NCBI RefSeq assembly: GCF_900250075.1
Contig: NZ_LT977071.1
Location: 744,001 to 808,000, forward strand
Source: Cupriavidus taiwanensis
GTDB taxonomy: Bacteria; Pseudomonadota; Gammaproteobacteria; Burkholderiales; Burkholderiaceae
Direction of reading: 5' to 3'
Length of the DNA: 64,000 bases
Part shown: piece by piece, positions 16,151 to 26,285 of the stretch
How the letters are laid out: each line of letters opens with the position of its first letter
How positions within the stretch are numbered: the first letter of the stretch is position 1
Made by a program: the position numbers and the translations under genes
The notes under the pieces: generated by a model
Seen by the model: the letters and a program-made list of their open reading frames with translations, nothing else
Told to the model about the DNA's origin: nothing
Databases searched by the model: none

Positions 16151-16462
16151 TCAGCGCTTGCGCACGAAGCGCACCACCTGCTCGGCAGGCTTGTCCTGGC
16201 CGGTGGGGGAGCTGGTATTGGCGTCGCAGGTATTGCAGCCGCCGTCGTCGCAGCCGCTGGCGCAGCCGGCCGCGGCCTGCGGGGCCAGCCAGCGGGCCAG
16301 GCGGCCGCGCCAGCCCGCGGCGGCGGGGCCGCCCAGGCGCGCCGCCAGCGCCGCCTTGACGCGCTCGCGCGTGCGCGGCGCGTAGCGCGACACCACCGAC
16401 ACCGCGCACGCCAGCACGATCAGCGGGACCAGCAGGGTTTCGATGGCGTGATAGAGGCTCAT
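16151..16462 (-). CDS. FeoB-associated Cys-rich membrane protein
   Basis: 103 residues from ATG 16462, 14 bp after the feoB stop and so the last gene of the feo operon. One N-terminal membrane helix (YHAIETLLVPLIVLACAVSVV), a basic stretch (RTRERVKAALAARL), a further short region, and a C-terminal cysteine cluster CASGCDDGGCNTC near residues 68-80. Small Cys-rich membrane proteins in this position (FeoB-associated, DUF6587-like) are frequent in proteobacterial feo operons. A role as a metallochaperone or FeoC-like assembly factor is proposed for the group but unproven; here it rests on the operon position and the Cys cluster. Confidence 0.7.
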   Translation of the reverse strand: MSLYHAIETLLVPLIVLACAVSVVSRYAPRTRERVKAALAARLGGPAAAGWRGRLARWLAPQAAAGCASGCDDGGCNTCDANTSSPTGQDKPAEQVVRFVRKR

Positions 16463-16476
16463 GGCGTCGGCGGGCC

Positions 16477-18333
<1,857 letters not shown>

Positions 18334-18347
18334 AATCCGGGGAAGGC

Positions 18348-18662
18348 TCAGGCGGTCCGCTTGGCGGACGGTTGGGCAGTCTCGTCGCCCTGCGTGGCGG
18401 GGGCGATGCGGGTGACCGAGGCGCTGGCGATTTCCACGCCGATGCGCGCCGCCTCCGAGCGGCGCAGTGCAAAGCGCGTGAAGCCTACCTGCGCCACCAG
18501 CGGATCCATGCCGAACGGCCCGTAGGCGATGACCTGCACGGGCTCGCCGGCAACGAAGCCCAGTTCGCGCAGGCGGCGCGCAACCGGATCCCCTGGGGTG
18601 GCGTCGTCCACCGATTGCACTACGGCGGGCGTGCGCCGTGGAAGTTCAGACAACCGCATCAT
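18348..18662 (-). CDS. feoA: ferrous iron transport accessory protein FeoA
   Basis: 104 residues; the start is one of two adjacent ATG codons (18662, 18659). It has the SH3-like FeoA fold: LSELPRRTPAVVQSV, then RRLRELGFVAGEPVQVIAYGPFGMDPLVAQVG and FALRRSEAARIGVE, the canonical FeoA pattern. A 20-residue low-complexity tail follows. FeoA is a cytoplasmic regulator of FeoB. First gene of the feo operon; the Fur box at 18724-18742 lies about 60 bp upstream, so iron repression is expected. Confidence 0.93.
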   Translation of the reverse strand: MMRLSELPRRTPAVVQSVDDATPGDPVARRLRELGFVAGEPVQVIAYGPFGMDPLVAQVGFTRFALRRSEAARIGVEIASASVTRIAPATQGDETAQPSAKRTA

Positions 18663-19021
18663 GCTTCCAGTCCGTGGCGCGGCCTGCCGCCAAGCGGTCG
18701 GTGCGACCGCGCCGGGGTGTGTAAATGAAAATCGTTTTCATTGTATCGCAAATGAGGCTTTACGTTGCCCCCTCAAAGGGCGGGCACGCCAGCCTTGCCG
18801 CGCCAGGCACGGCAGGAGGCGAATGATAACCGCTAAGGGTCGTCGATGAGCACGCCCCGCGACCGCGAGCCGGCGTCCAACGAGGCTGGCGGCGGCCAGG
18901 TCATGCCACCCCGAATCCGCGCCGGGGCCGCCCTCGTGCAATTACTGCATTTGCGTTATGGCTGCCGTAAGCCAGCGGCGTTAAGCTCACGGCACGCTGA
19001 ACACCCCGTTCCACGCGTACT
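18663..19021 (+). other. feoA-LysR spacer; possible plus-strand small transcript ending at 19056
   Basis: Apart from the Fur box this 359-bp spacer has no convincing gene; the 93-codon ORF at 18846-19127 runs through the downstream terminator and lacks codon bias. A plus-strand terminator at 19028-19056 has no plus-strand gene before it, and a hairpin GCCGT...ACGGC spans about 18963-18994. A small RNA read from this spacer is a reasonable but untested idea. Confidence 0.3.
18724..18742 (-). promoter_or_regulatory. Fur box of the feoAB operon
   Basis: AATGAAAATCGTTTTCATT is a 19-bp near-perfect inverted repeat that matches the Fur consensus and stands 61-80 bp before the feoA start. A second box of the same type is at 53506-53524, sharing 15 of 19 bases. 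Confidence 0.85.
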
Positions 19022-19957
19022 TCACAAGCCATCGGTCCCTGGACCGGTGGCTTTTTCTTTATGGCTGCGCTTCGGCTGCGCCGGCTTGCCTGCCACCATG
19101 GCGACAAAGTGGTCACGCGCAGGATGATCCGGCGCGGTCTTCCAGGCGCAATAGACCTCGGAGCGCACCGTGGCGTCGGCCAGCGGCCGGAACGCCGCGC
19201 CCGCCATGCCCGAGCGCGCCAGTGCCGCCGGCACCACCGCCACGCCCATGCCCTGCGACACCAGCGACACCACCGACAGCCAGTGCCGCACCTCATGCCG
19301 GATCTGCGGGAAGAAGCCTTGCGCGGCGCACATGTCGAAGATCCGGCTGTAATAGTCGGGCGAGGCCTTGCGCGAGAACAGCACGAACGGCTCGCCGCGT
19401 AGCGATGTCAGCGGCAGCTGCGCCAGCGCGGCCAGGGCATGGTCGGCGGGCAGGCAGCAGACGAACGGCTCGGCGTGCACCAGCGTGGCCTGCAGCGTGT
19501 CCGGCACCCGTCCGGTGTGGATGAAGGCGGCGTCGAGTTCGTCATGCAGCAGCGCGTCGACCTGTTCCTGCGAATTCAGCTCGGTCAGGGCCACGTGGAT
19601 GCCGGGATAGGCGGCCTCGAACTCGCGCAGCGTCTGCGGCAGCCCGCGGTACAGCATCGAGCCGACAAAGCCCACGCGCAGGCGGCCGATGGCGCCCGCT
19701 TCGATCTCGCGCGCCAGCACCCGCGCGGCCTCGGCCTGCGCCAGCAGCGCCGTGGCCGACTCGCGGAAGGCCCGTCCGGCCGCGGTCAGCCGCACGCCAC
19801 GGCTGTCGCGGTCGAACAGCCGCGCCCCGACCGAAGCCTCGAGCTGCTGGATATTGAGCGACAGCGGCGGCTGCGAGATGGCCAGCCGGCGCGCGGCGCG
19901 GCCGAAGTGCAGTTCCTCGGCCAGCACGAGGAAGTAACGCAGGTGGCGGAATTCCAT
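19022..19957 (-). CDS. LysR-family regulator of the acyl-CoA dehydrogenase/CoA-transferase operon
   Basis: 311 residues. MEFRHLRYFLVLAEELHFGRAARRL and ISQPPLSLNIQQLEASVGARLF form the CatR/CbnR-like winged helix-turn-helix; residues ~90-295 are the effector domain. The last ~14 residues (from HKEKATG) are encoded across the arms of a plus-strand terminator, so the extreme C-terminus is probably not conserved. It is divergent from the operon beginning at 20078 with a 120-bp A/T-rich spacer that must hold its operators; an acyl-CoA or organic acid of that pathway is the likely inducer. Confidence 0.88.
   Translation of the reverse strand: MEFRHLRYFLVLAEELHFGRAARRLAISQPPLSLNIQQLEASVGARLFDRDSRGVRLTAAGRAFRESATALLAQAEAARVLAREIEAGAIGRLRVGFVGSMLYRGLPQTLREFEAAYPGIHVALTELNSQEQVDALLHDELDAAFIHTGRVPDTLQATLVHAEPFVCCLPADHALAALAQLPLTSLRGEPFVLFSRKASPDYYSRIFDMCAAQGFFPQIRHEVRHWLSVVSLVSQGMGVAVVPAALARSGMAGAAFRPLADATVRSEVYCAWKTAPDHPARDHFVAMVAGKPAQPKRSHKEKATGPGTDGL
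19028..19059 (+). terminator. orphan plus-strand rho-independent terminator
   Basis: Arms GCCATCGGTCC (19028-19038) and GGACCGGTGGC (19041-19051), one mismatch, followed by TTTTTCTTT. It overlaps the last codons of the minus-strand LysR gene and has no protein gene upstream on its own strand. Confidence 0.7.
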
Positions 19958-20077
19958 GGCGATACAGAAATTATATGGATCAAGCCAATTTTAGAATTAG
20001 ACGCAAATCCTTGGGGTTTGAATAATGGAGGCCAAAGGGGCCGCAAGCCGGCGCCCAAGCAAACCAGGAGACCAGCC

Positions 20078-21871
20078 ATGCCATCCAGCGCCGTGCGCGA
20101 CTTCCCCCAGCAACACCCGGCCGCGCCCGCTGCGCATCCGGTGCCGGACCGCCACGGCGGCAGCCTGTTTGCCGCCGACCCGGACCTGCGCGCGCTGCTG
20201 CCGCTGTACCTGCCGCCAGACCTGTTCAGCCACCTGCTGCCGCACCTCGAGCGCATGGGCGCGCTGGCTGGCGGCGTGCTCGACGAGCTGGCCGGCGTCG
20301 CCGACCGCAACCCGCCGGAACTGACTTACCGCACCCGCGCCGGCGTCGACGCGCAGCGCATCGACAAGCACCCGGCCTATGTCGAGATGGAGCGGGTGGC
20401 CTTTGCGGAATTCGGTCTCGCCGCCGCCTCTCACCGCGGCGGCGTGCTGGGCTGGGACAAGCCCATGCCGCCGGCGGCAAAGTACGCGCTCACGTATCTG
20501 TTCGTGCAGGCGGAGTTCGGCCTGTGCTGCCCGCTGTCGATGACCGATTCGCTGACGCGCACGCTGCGCAAGTTCGGCGACCCGGCGCTGGTCGGGCGCT
20601 TCCTGCCCAACCTGACCACCCAGGTCTTTGACGACCTGTACCAGGGCGCGATGTTCATGACCGAGCAGGGCGCCGGCTCCGACGTCGCCGCCACCGCCAC
20701 GCGCGCGGTGCGCGATGCCTCGGCCGAGGGCGGCTGGCGCCTGCATGGCGACAAGTGGTTCTGCTCCAATCCCGATGCCGCGCTGGCGATGGTGCTGGCG
20801 CGCGTGGAAGACGAGGCCGGCAACGCCGTGCCCGGCCACAAGGGCGTGTCGCTGTTCCTGCTGCCGCGCAGGCTGGAAGACGGCAGCGCCAACCACTACC
20901 GCATCATCCGGCTCAAGGACAAGCTCGGCACGCGCTCGATGGCCAGCGGCGAGATCCGTCTGGAGGGCGCGCACGCTTACCTGGTCGGCGAGCCCGGCCG
21001 CGGCTTCGTGCAGATGGCGGACATGATCAACAACTCCCGCCTGTCCAACGGCGTGCGCGCCGCCGGGCTGATGCGCCGCGCGTTGACCGAGGGCCTGTTC
21101 ATCGCCAGCGAGCGCCAGGCCTTCGGCAAGCGCCTGCAGGACATGCCGCTGATGCGCCGCCAGTTGCTCAAGCTGACGCTGCCGACCGAGCAGGCCCGCA
21201 CCATGGTGTTCCAGACCGCCGAGGCACTGCGCCGCGCCGACGCCGGCGAGCCCGACGCCTACGCGCTGATGCGCATCCTGACCCCGCTGATCAAGTTCCG
21301 CGCCTGCCGCGACGCGCGCAAGGTCACCGGCGACGCCATGGAGATTCGCGGTGGCTGTGGCTATATCGAGGAATGGAGCGACCCGCGCCTGGTGCGCGAC
21401 GCCCACCTCGGCTCAATCTGGGAAGGCACCAGCAATATCGTCGCGCTCGACGTGCTGCGCGCGGTCCGGCGCGAGGGGGCATTGCCGGTGTTGCAGGCGC
21501 ACCTGGCCGGGCTGCTGGCCGATACCCCGATGCAGGCGGACGCCCGCGCCGTCTTCGAAAGCGCCATCGCCAGCGCTGCCCGACTCGCCGGCCAGGCCGC
21601 CGCGGCCGGTGCCGACGGCGAGCTACTGGCGCGCCAGGCGGCCTCGGCCCTGTACCACGTGACCAGCGCGGTGGCGATGGCCTGGGAAGCCGGGCGCATC
21701 GGCTCGGTGCGCCGCATGCGGCTGGCGCAGCTGGTGCTGCGCCACCGCGTGCTGCCGCAGGATCCGCTGGCGGCAAGCGCCGAGCCGGCCTGGCTGGCCG
21801 AAACGGTGGCGCCCGCCGACGACGGCGCGCTGCGCGCGGCCGGCGCGGTCGATGCGGTCAACGTGTTCTGA
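20078..21871 (+). CDS. acyl-CoA dehydrogenase, AidB-like
   Basis: 597 residues from ATG 20078 with CCAGGAG upstream. The fold is that of FAD acyl-CoA dehydrogenases: FMTEQGAGSDVAATATRA (residues ~195-212), GHKGVSLFLLPR (~248-260), KLGTRSMASGEIRLEGA, and RGGCGYIEEWSDPRLVRDAHLGSIWEGTSNI near the FAD-binding C-terminal region. The extra-long N-terminal domain with RIDKHPAYVEMERVAF and the overall length place it with the AidB subgroup rather than short-chain enzymes. Next genes are a Bug receptor and a family III CoA-transferase, so a pathway is implied: uptake, CoA activation by transfer, then oxidation. The acid is unknown. Directly downstream is a 129-nt paired REP element. Confidence 0.88.
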   Translation: MPSSAVRDFPQQHPAAPAAHPVPDRHGGSLFAADPDLRALLPLYLPPDLFSHLLPHLERMGALAGGVLDELAGVADRNPPELTYRTRAGVDAQRIDKHPAYVEMERVAFAEFGLAAASHRGGVLGWDKPMPPAAKYALTYLFVQAEFGLCCPLSMTDSLTRTLRKFGDPALVGRFLPNLTTQVFDDLYQGAMFMTEQGAGSDVAATATRAVRDASAEGGWRLHGDKWFCSNPDAALAMVLARVEDEAGNAVPGHKGVSLFLLPRRLEDGSANHYRIIRLKDKLGTRSMASGEIRLEGAHAYLVGEPGRGFVQMADMINNSRLSNGVRAAGLMRRALTEGLFIASERQAFGKRLQDMPLMRRQLLKLTLPTEQARTMVFQTAEALRRADAGEPDAYALMRILTPLIKFRACRDARKVTGDAMEIRGGCGYIEEWSDPRLVRDAHLGSIWEGTSNIVALDVLRAVRREGALPVLQAHLAGLLADTPMQADARAVFESAIASAARLAGQAAAAGADGELLARQAASALYHVTSAVAMAWEAGRIGSVRRMRLAQLVLRHRVLPQDPLAASAEPAWLAETVAPADDGALRAAGAVDAVNVF

Positions 21872-21893
21872 CGCCGTCAAGCTGAGCCCATTG

Positions 21894-22022
21894 TTTGCTC
21901 CCCTCTCCCGCTTGCGGGAGAGGGGCCGGGGGAGAGGGCAGGCGCTGGCATACCGATACGCCTGGCTTCGTTGATGCTCCCGCCCTCTCCCCAACCCTCT
22001 CCCGCAAGCGGGAGAGGGAGCA
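21894..22022. repeat. paired REP element (129 nt), copy 1
   Basis: Two REP hairpins in opposite orientation. The first contains CTCTCCCGCTTGCGGGAGAG, the second CTCTCCCGCAAGCGGGAGAG, joined by ~45 nt of variable sequence, with GCTCC/GGAGC ends. The same 129-nt arrangement recurs at 26111-26239, and a single unit at 24242-24273. It lies between the acyl-CoA dehydrogenase and Bug genes within one operon, where it may reduce downstream expression or protect the upstream mRNA. Confidence 0.85.
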
Positions 22023-22090
22023 GCCCAACCCCAGTGCCCCAACCATCCCGCCTACCCCGCGGGAGACGTCCTACACCAGGAGACAACGCC

Positions 22091-23065
22091 ATGAAACTCT
22101 GGCACCGCGTCGCGGCCATCGCCGCGTGTTCGCTGTTTATCGCCCCCGCCTTCGCGCAGAAGGACTTCCCGTCCAAGCCGATCATGATGGTGGTCACCTA
22201 TCCGCCGGGCGGCCCCACCGATGCCATGGCGCGCACGCTCGCCGCCGCGCTCAAGACCAGCCTGGGCCAGCCGGTGGTGGTCGAGAACCGCGCCGGCGCC
22301 GGCGGCAATATCGGCGCCGAGGCGGTGGCGCGCGCCGAGCCCGACGGCTACACGCTGATGTTCGGCACCTCGGCGCCGCTGGCGATCAACGTCAGCCTGT
22401 ACCGCAAGATCAACTACGACCCGGTCAAGAGCTTCACCCCGGTGATCCAGATCGGCCAGCTGCCCAACGTGCTGGTGGTCAATCCGTCGGTGCCGGCGAA
22501 GAACGTCACCGAGCTGATCGCCTACGGCAAGGCGCATCCGGGCAAGCTGACCTATGCCTCGTCCGGCAATGGCGCTTCGTCGCACCTGGCCGGCGTGCTG
22601 TTCAACAACGTCACCGGCACCGATTTCCAGCACATCCCGTACAAGGGCACCGGCCCGGCGCTGAACGACCTGCTGGGCGGCCAGGTCAGCATGACCTTCA
22701 CCGACGTGCTGACCGCGATGCCCTTCATCAAGAGCGGCAAGGTGCGCGCGCTGGGCGTGACCACCAGGGCGCGCTCGCAGGCGCTGCCCGACGTGCCGAC
22801 GGTGGCCGAGCAGGGCGTGCCCGGATTCGACGTGTCGGTGTTCTTCGGCGTGGTCGCGCCCGCCGGCACGCCGGCGGAGGTGGTCGGCAAGCTCAACCGC
22901 GCCTTTGCCGAGGCGCTGAAGCAGCCCGACGTGCGCAAGACGCTGCAGGCGCAAGGCCTGGAGTTCGCCCCGTCGACCACGCCGGAGCAGCTCGGCAGTT
23001 TCGTCAAGGCCGAGGTGGGCAAGTGGCGTGCCGTGGTGCAGAAGTCCGGCGCCCAGCTTGATTGA
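22091..23065 (+). CDS. Bug-family (TctC-like) periplasmic solute receptor
   Basis: 324 residues from ATG 22091 with CCAGGAG upstream. Signal peptide MKLWHRVAAIAACSLFIAPAFA; mature start QKDFPSKPIMMVVTYPPGGPTDAMAR; Bug motifs VENRAGAGGNIGAEAVA, PDGYTLMFGT and HIPYKGTGPALNDLLGGQV. It probably delivers or senses the organic acid used by the flanking acyl-CoA dehydrogenase and CoA-transferase. No TctAB membrane partner is nearby. Confidence 0.9.
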   Translation: MKLWHRVAAIAACSLFIAPAFAQKDFPSKPIMMVVTYPPGGPTDAMARTLAAALKTSLGQPVVVENRAGAGGNIGAEAVARAEPDGYTLMFGTSAPLAINVSLYRKINYDPVKSFTPVIQIGQLPNVLVVNPSVPAKNVTELIAYGKAHPGKLTYASSGNGASSHLAGVLFNNVTGTDFQHIPYKGTGPALNDLLGGQVSMTFTDVLTAMPFIKSGKVRALGVTTRARSQALPDVPTVAEQGVPGFDVSVFFGVVAPAGTPAEVVGKLNRAFAEALKQPDVRKTLQAQGLEFAPSTTPEQLGSFVKAEVGKWRAVVQKSGAQLD

Positions 23066-23089
23066 CACAACGCCCGGAGGATTGCAGCC

Positions 23090-24211
23090 ATGACCCAAGC
23101 CCGTCCCGGCGCGCTCGCCGGCATCCGCGTGGTCGACCTGTCGCGCATCCTGGGCGGCCCGTACTGCGGCCAGATCCTGGGTGACCACGGCGCCGACGTG
23201 CTCAAGATCGAACCGCCGCAGGGCGATGACACCCGTACCTGGGGCCCCCCCTTCAAGGATGGCGTGGCGTCGTATTACTTCGGCCTGAACCGCAACAAGC
23301 GTGTGATGCGGCTGGACCTGACGGCCGAGCCGGACCGCGAGGTGCTGCTGGCGCTGCTGGCCGAGGCCGACGTGCTGGTCGAGAACTTCAAGACCGGCAC
23401 GCTGGAGAAGTGGGGCCTGGGCTACGACATGCTGTCGGCGCGCTTCCCGCGGCTGGTTCATTGCCGGGTGTCCGGCTTCGGCGCCGACGGTCCGCTGGGC
23501 GGCCTGCCCGGCTACGATGCCGCGATCCAGGCCATGTCCGGCATCCTGAGCATCAACGGCGAGGCCGATGGCGAGCCGCTGCGCGTGGGCTTGCCGGTGG
23601 TCGACATGGTGACCGGCCTCAACGCCGTGATCGGCGTGCTGCTGGCGCTGCAGGAGCGAGCCCGCAGCGGGCGCGGCCAGTTCGTCGAGGCCGCGCTGTA
23701 CGACTCGGGGCTGTCGCTGCTGCATCCGCATGCGGCCAACTGGTTCATGAGCGGCAACACGCCGCAGCGCACCGGCAATGCGCATCCCAACATCTATCCG
23801 TACGACACCGTCGCCACGGCCACCGACCCGGTGTTCCTGGCGGTGGGCAACGACCGGCAGTTCCGCATCCTGTGCGAGCACCTGCAGCTGCCGGCGCTGG
23901 CCGACGACGAGCGCTACGCCACCGCCGGCGCGCGTTCGGTCAATCGCGTCGCGCTGAAGGCGGAGCTGGAAGCGCGCCTGCGCACGCTCGACGGCAAGGC
24001 GCTGGCGGATACGCTGGTGGCCGCGGGCGTGCCGTGCGCGCCGGTGCTGTCGGTGGCCGATGCCTTGCAGCATCCGCATACGCGGCACCGCGAGATGGTG
24101 GTGGAGATGGAAGGGGGGTACCGGGGCCTGGGTGCGCCGGTGAAGCTGAGCCGGACGCCGGCGACGTACCGGTATGCGCCGCTCACTGAAGGGGACGAAT
24201 TCCTGGAGTAG
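23090..24211 (+). CDS. family III (CaiB/BaiF) CoA-transferase
   Basis: 373 residues, 24 bp after the Bug gene with CCGGAGG before the ATG. Family III features in order: VVDLSRILGGPYCGQILGDHGADVLKIE (N-terminal), ENFKTGTLEKWGLGYD, the catalytic-Asp segment PGYDAAIQAMSG near residue 142, and a C-terminal PVLSVADALQHPHTRHREMV. These enzymes move CoA between carboxylic acids without ATP. Third gene of the LysR-controlled operon; it would activate the acid captured by the Bug receptor for the acyl-CoA dehydrogenase. A single REP hairpin after the gene probably ends transcription. Confidence 0.92.
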   Translation: MTQARPGALAGIRVVDLSRILGGPYCGQILGDHGADVLKIEPPQGDDTRTWGPPFKDGVASYYFGLNRNKRVMRLDLTAEPDREVLLALLAEADVLVENFKTGTLEKWGLGYDMLSARFPRLVHCRVSGFGADGPLGGLPGYDAAIQAMSGILSINGEADGEPLRVGLPVVDMVTGLNAVIGVLLALQERARSGRGQFVEAALYDSGLSLLHPHAANWFMSGNTPQRTGNAHPNIYPYDTVATATDPVFLAVGNDRQFRILCEHLQLPALADDERYATAGARSVNRVALKAELEARLRTLDGKALADTLVAAGVPCAPVLSVADALQHPHTRHREMVVEMEGGYRGLGAPVKLSRTPATYRYAPLTEGDEFLE

Positions 24212-24241
24212 GGGCGGCGTGGCTACCTCCCGCCGCTGCTT

Positions 24242-24273
24242 TGCGCCCTCTTCCGCAAGCGGGAGAGGGCGCA
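24242..24273. repeat. single REP hairpin between convergent genes
   Basis: A 32-nt near-perfect palindrome with arms TGCGCCCTCTTCCGC and GCGGGAGAGGGCGCA (one mismatch). It shares the CCGCAAGCGG core of the 129-nt paired elements and sits between the CoA-transferase and lldP stops, where it can stop both transcripts. Confidence 0.7.
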
Positions 24274-24295
24274 CGTAATCAGCAGGATTCGGGTG

Positions 24296-26029
24296 TCACC
24301 CAGGAATCATCCCCGGCAGCCAATACGCCTGCACCATCGTCATCACGCCGATGATCACCGCGAACAGCAGGCTGTGCTTCACCGTGAAGCGGAACAGCTC
24401 CGATTCCTTGCCCACCAGCCCGGTCGCCGCGCAGGCCACCGCGATCGATTGCGGCGAGATCATCTTGGCGGTGACGCCGCCGGTGGTGTTGGCCGCGACC
24501 ATCAGCGTGTCCGACACGCCGATCTGGTGCGCGGTGGTGTTCTGCAGCGCGCAGAACAGCGCATTGGATGAGGTGTCGGACCCGGTCAGGAACACGCCCA
24601 GCCAGCCCAGGAACGGCGAGAAGAACGGAAATGCCGCACCGGTGCCGGCCAGCAGCAGCGCCAGCGTCGAAGACATGCCGGAGTAATTGGCGACAAAGGC
24701 GAACGCCAGCACCAGCCCGATCGACAGCACCGGGCGCGCCAGTTCCACCAGCGTTTCGCCGAACGTGGCCAGCAGGTCGCGCGGCTTCATGCGCAGCAGC
24801 ACGGCGGAGATCAGCGCGGTCAGCAGGATCGCGGTGCCGACGGCGGAGAGCAGGTCGAGCTTCAGCACCGCGTCATAGGCCTTGGGCGTGGCCACGATCG
24901 GCGCGGCCTTGATCACCAGTTGATCCAGACCCGGGACCTTGAACTTCAGCACCGTGCCCGCCAGCGGACCGTTGGCGGCGAACAGCGCCTTGAACGGCTG
25001 CAGGCTCCACACCGTGACGATGGCGGTCAGGATGCCGAACGGCGCCCACGCGCGCAGCGTCTGCGCCAGCGTGTAGGGCGATGCCTTGCGGCTGTGCATC
25101 GCGCCGCCATAACCGCCGCCAATATCGCCGCCAATATCGCCGCCAAAGCCAGCAAGCGCGACCGTGCCGCCACTGACGTTGCCAGCGCTGCCGCCGGCGC
25201 GCTGCGACGCGCTGCGCGGCTGCCACACCTTCAGGAACGCCGCCAGCGACACCAGGCTGACCAGTGCCGACGTGATGTCCGGCAGTTCCGGCCCGATATG
25301 GTTGGAAGTGAAGTACTGCGTCACGGCAAAGCTGCCGCCGCACACCAGCGCCGCCGGCCAGGTCTCGCGCACGCCCTTGGCGCCGTCCATCATGAACACC
25401 AGCCAGAACGGCACCAGCAGCGACAGCAGCGGCAACTGGCGCCCGGCCATGGCGCCGATATGGAAGGGGTCGAGGCCCGTCACCTGCCCGGCCACGATGA
25501 TGGGAATGCCCATCGCCCCGAACGCCACCGGCGCGGTATTGGCGATCAGGCACAAGCCCGCGGCGTACAGCGGGTTGAAGCCCAGCCCCACCAGCAGCGC
25601 CGCGGTGATCGCCACCGGCGCGCCGAAGCCCGCCGCGCCTTCCAGGAAGGCGCCGAAGGCAAAGCCGATCAGCAGCATCTGCAGGCGCTGGTCGTCGGTG
25701 ATCGACAGCACCGAGGCGCGGATCACGTCGAACTGGCCGGTCTTGACCACGATCTTGTAGAGGAACACCGCGGTCACGATGATCCACGCAATCGGCCACA
25801 GGCCGTAGGCAAAGCCGAAGCCGGCCGCGGCCAGCGCCTGCTGCGCGGGCATGCCGTAAGCCAAGATCGCCACGGCCAGCGCCAGCAGCAGCGTCACCGC
25901 CGCGGCGACATGGCCCTTCATGCGCCAGACCGCGAGCGCGATGAAGAAGAACACGATGGGGATCGCTGCCGCCAGCGAGGACAGCCACAGGCTGCCCAGC
26001 GGTGTGTAGAGTTGGGTCCAGGGTTGCAA
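24296..26029 (-). CDS. lldP: L-lactate permease
   Basis: 577 residues, about 12-14 membrane helices; LctP/LldP family proton-coupled lactate (glycolate) importer. Recognisable segments are LPIAWI-type N-terminal helices, [19 protein letters not shown] near residues 134-152, and [24 protein letters not shown] near residues 475-500. A cytoplasmic loop near residue 300 is low-complexity ([17 protein letters not shown]) because its DNA carries 2.5 copies of a 12-nt repeat. It is the last gene of the lut locus, separated from lutB by a 129-nt REP element that may tune its expression relative to lutACB. Confidence 0.93.
   Translation of the reverse strand: MQPWTQLYTPLGSLWLSSLAAAIPIVFFFIALAVWRMKGHVAAAVTLLLALAVAILAYGMPAQQALAAAGFGFAYGLWPIAWIIVTAVFLYKIVVKTGQFDVIRASVLSITDDQRLQMLLIGFAFGAFLEGAAGFGAPVAITAALLVGLGFNPLYAAGLCLIANTAPVAFGAMGIPIIVAGQVTGLDPFHIGAMAGRQLPLLSLLVPFWLVFMMDGAKGVRETWPAALVCGGSFAVTQYFTSNHIGPELPDITSALVSLVSLAAFLKVWQPRSASQRAGGSAGNVSGGTVALAGFGGDIGGDIGGGYGGAMHSRKASPYTLAQTLRAWAPFGILTAIVTVWSLQPFKALFAANGPLAGTVLKFKVPGLDQLVIKAAPIVATPKAYDAVLKLDLLSAVGTAILLTALISAVLLRMKPRDLLATFGETLVELARPVLSIGLVLAFAFVANYSGMSSTLALLLAGTGAAFPFFSPFLGWLGVFLTGSDTSSNALFCALQNTTAHQIGVSDTLMVAANTTGGVTAKMISPQSIAVACAATGLVGKESELFRFTVKHSLLFAVIIGVMTMVQAYWLPGMIPG
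25115..25146 (-). repeat. 12-nt tandem repeat inside lldP
   Basis: GCCGCCAATATC is repeated 2.5 times, encoding Gly-Gly-Asp-Ile units in a cytoplasmic loop of the permease. The in-frame 12-nt unit can expand or contract by four residues without disrupting the protein. Confidence 0.7.
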
Positions 26030-26110
26030 GGGTGGTCTCCTGATTTGGTGGTGGTTTGGGAAAATTCTTGTTCTGTATGCGAGTACCGCGGCCGTTTCCG
26101 TTCCCGCTGG

Positions 26111-26239
26111 TTTGCTCCCCTCTCCCGCTTGCGGGAGAGGGGCGGGGGAGAGGGCAGGCCGTCGTTATGCGGCAGCGTTGTACTTCGTCGATGCTCCCGC
26201 CCTCTCCCCAACCCCCTCCCGCAAGCGGGAGAGGGAGCA
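26111..26239. repeat. paired REP element (129 nt), copy 2
   Basis: Same length, orientation and conserved ends as the copy at 21894-22022; the two REP hairpins and their GCTCC/GGAGC boundaries are near-identical, while the ~45-nt middle differs. It lies between lutB and lldP in the lactate operon. Confidence 0.85.
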
Positions 26240-26285
26240 CACAGTCGGGAGTTCGAAGCCTCGGCGCCCCGTCTGGCGCAGCCGC

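Noticed and set aside
18846..19127. 93-codon plus-strand ORF in the feoA-LysR spacer
   Set aside because: No ribosome site or codon bias and it reads through the terminator at 19028-19059.
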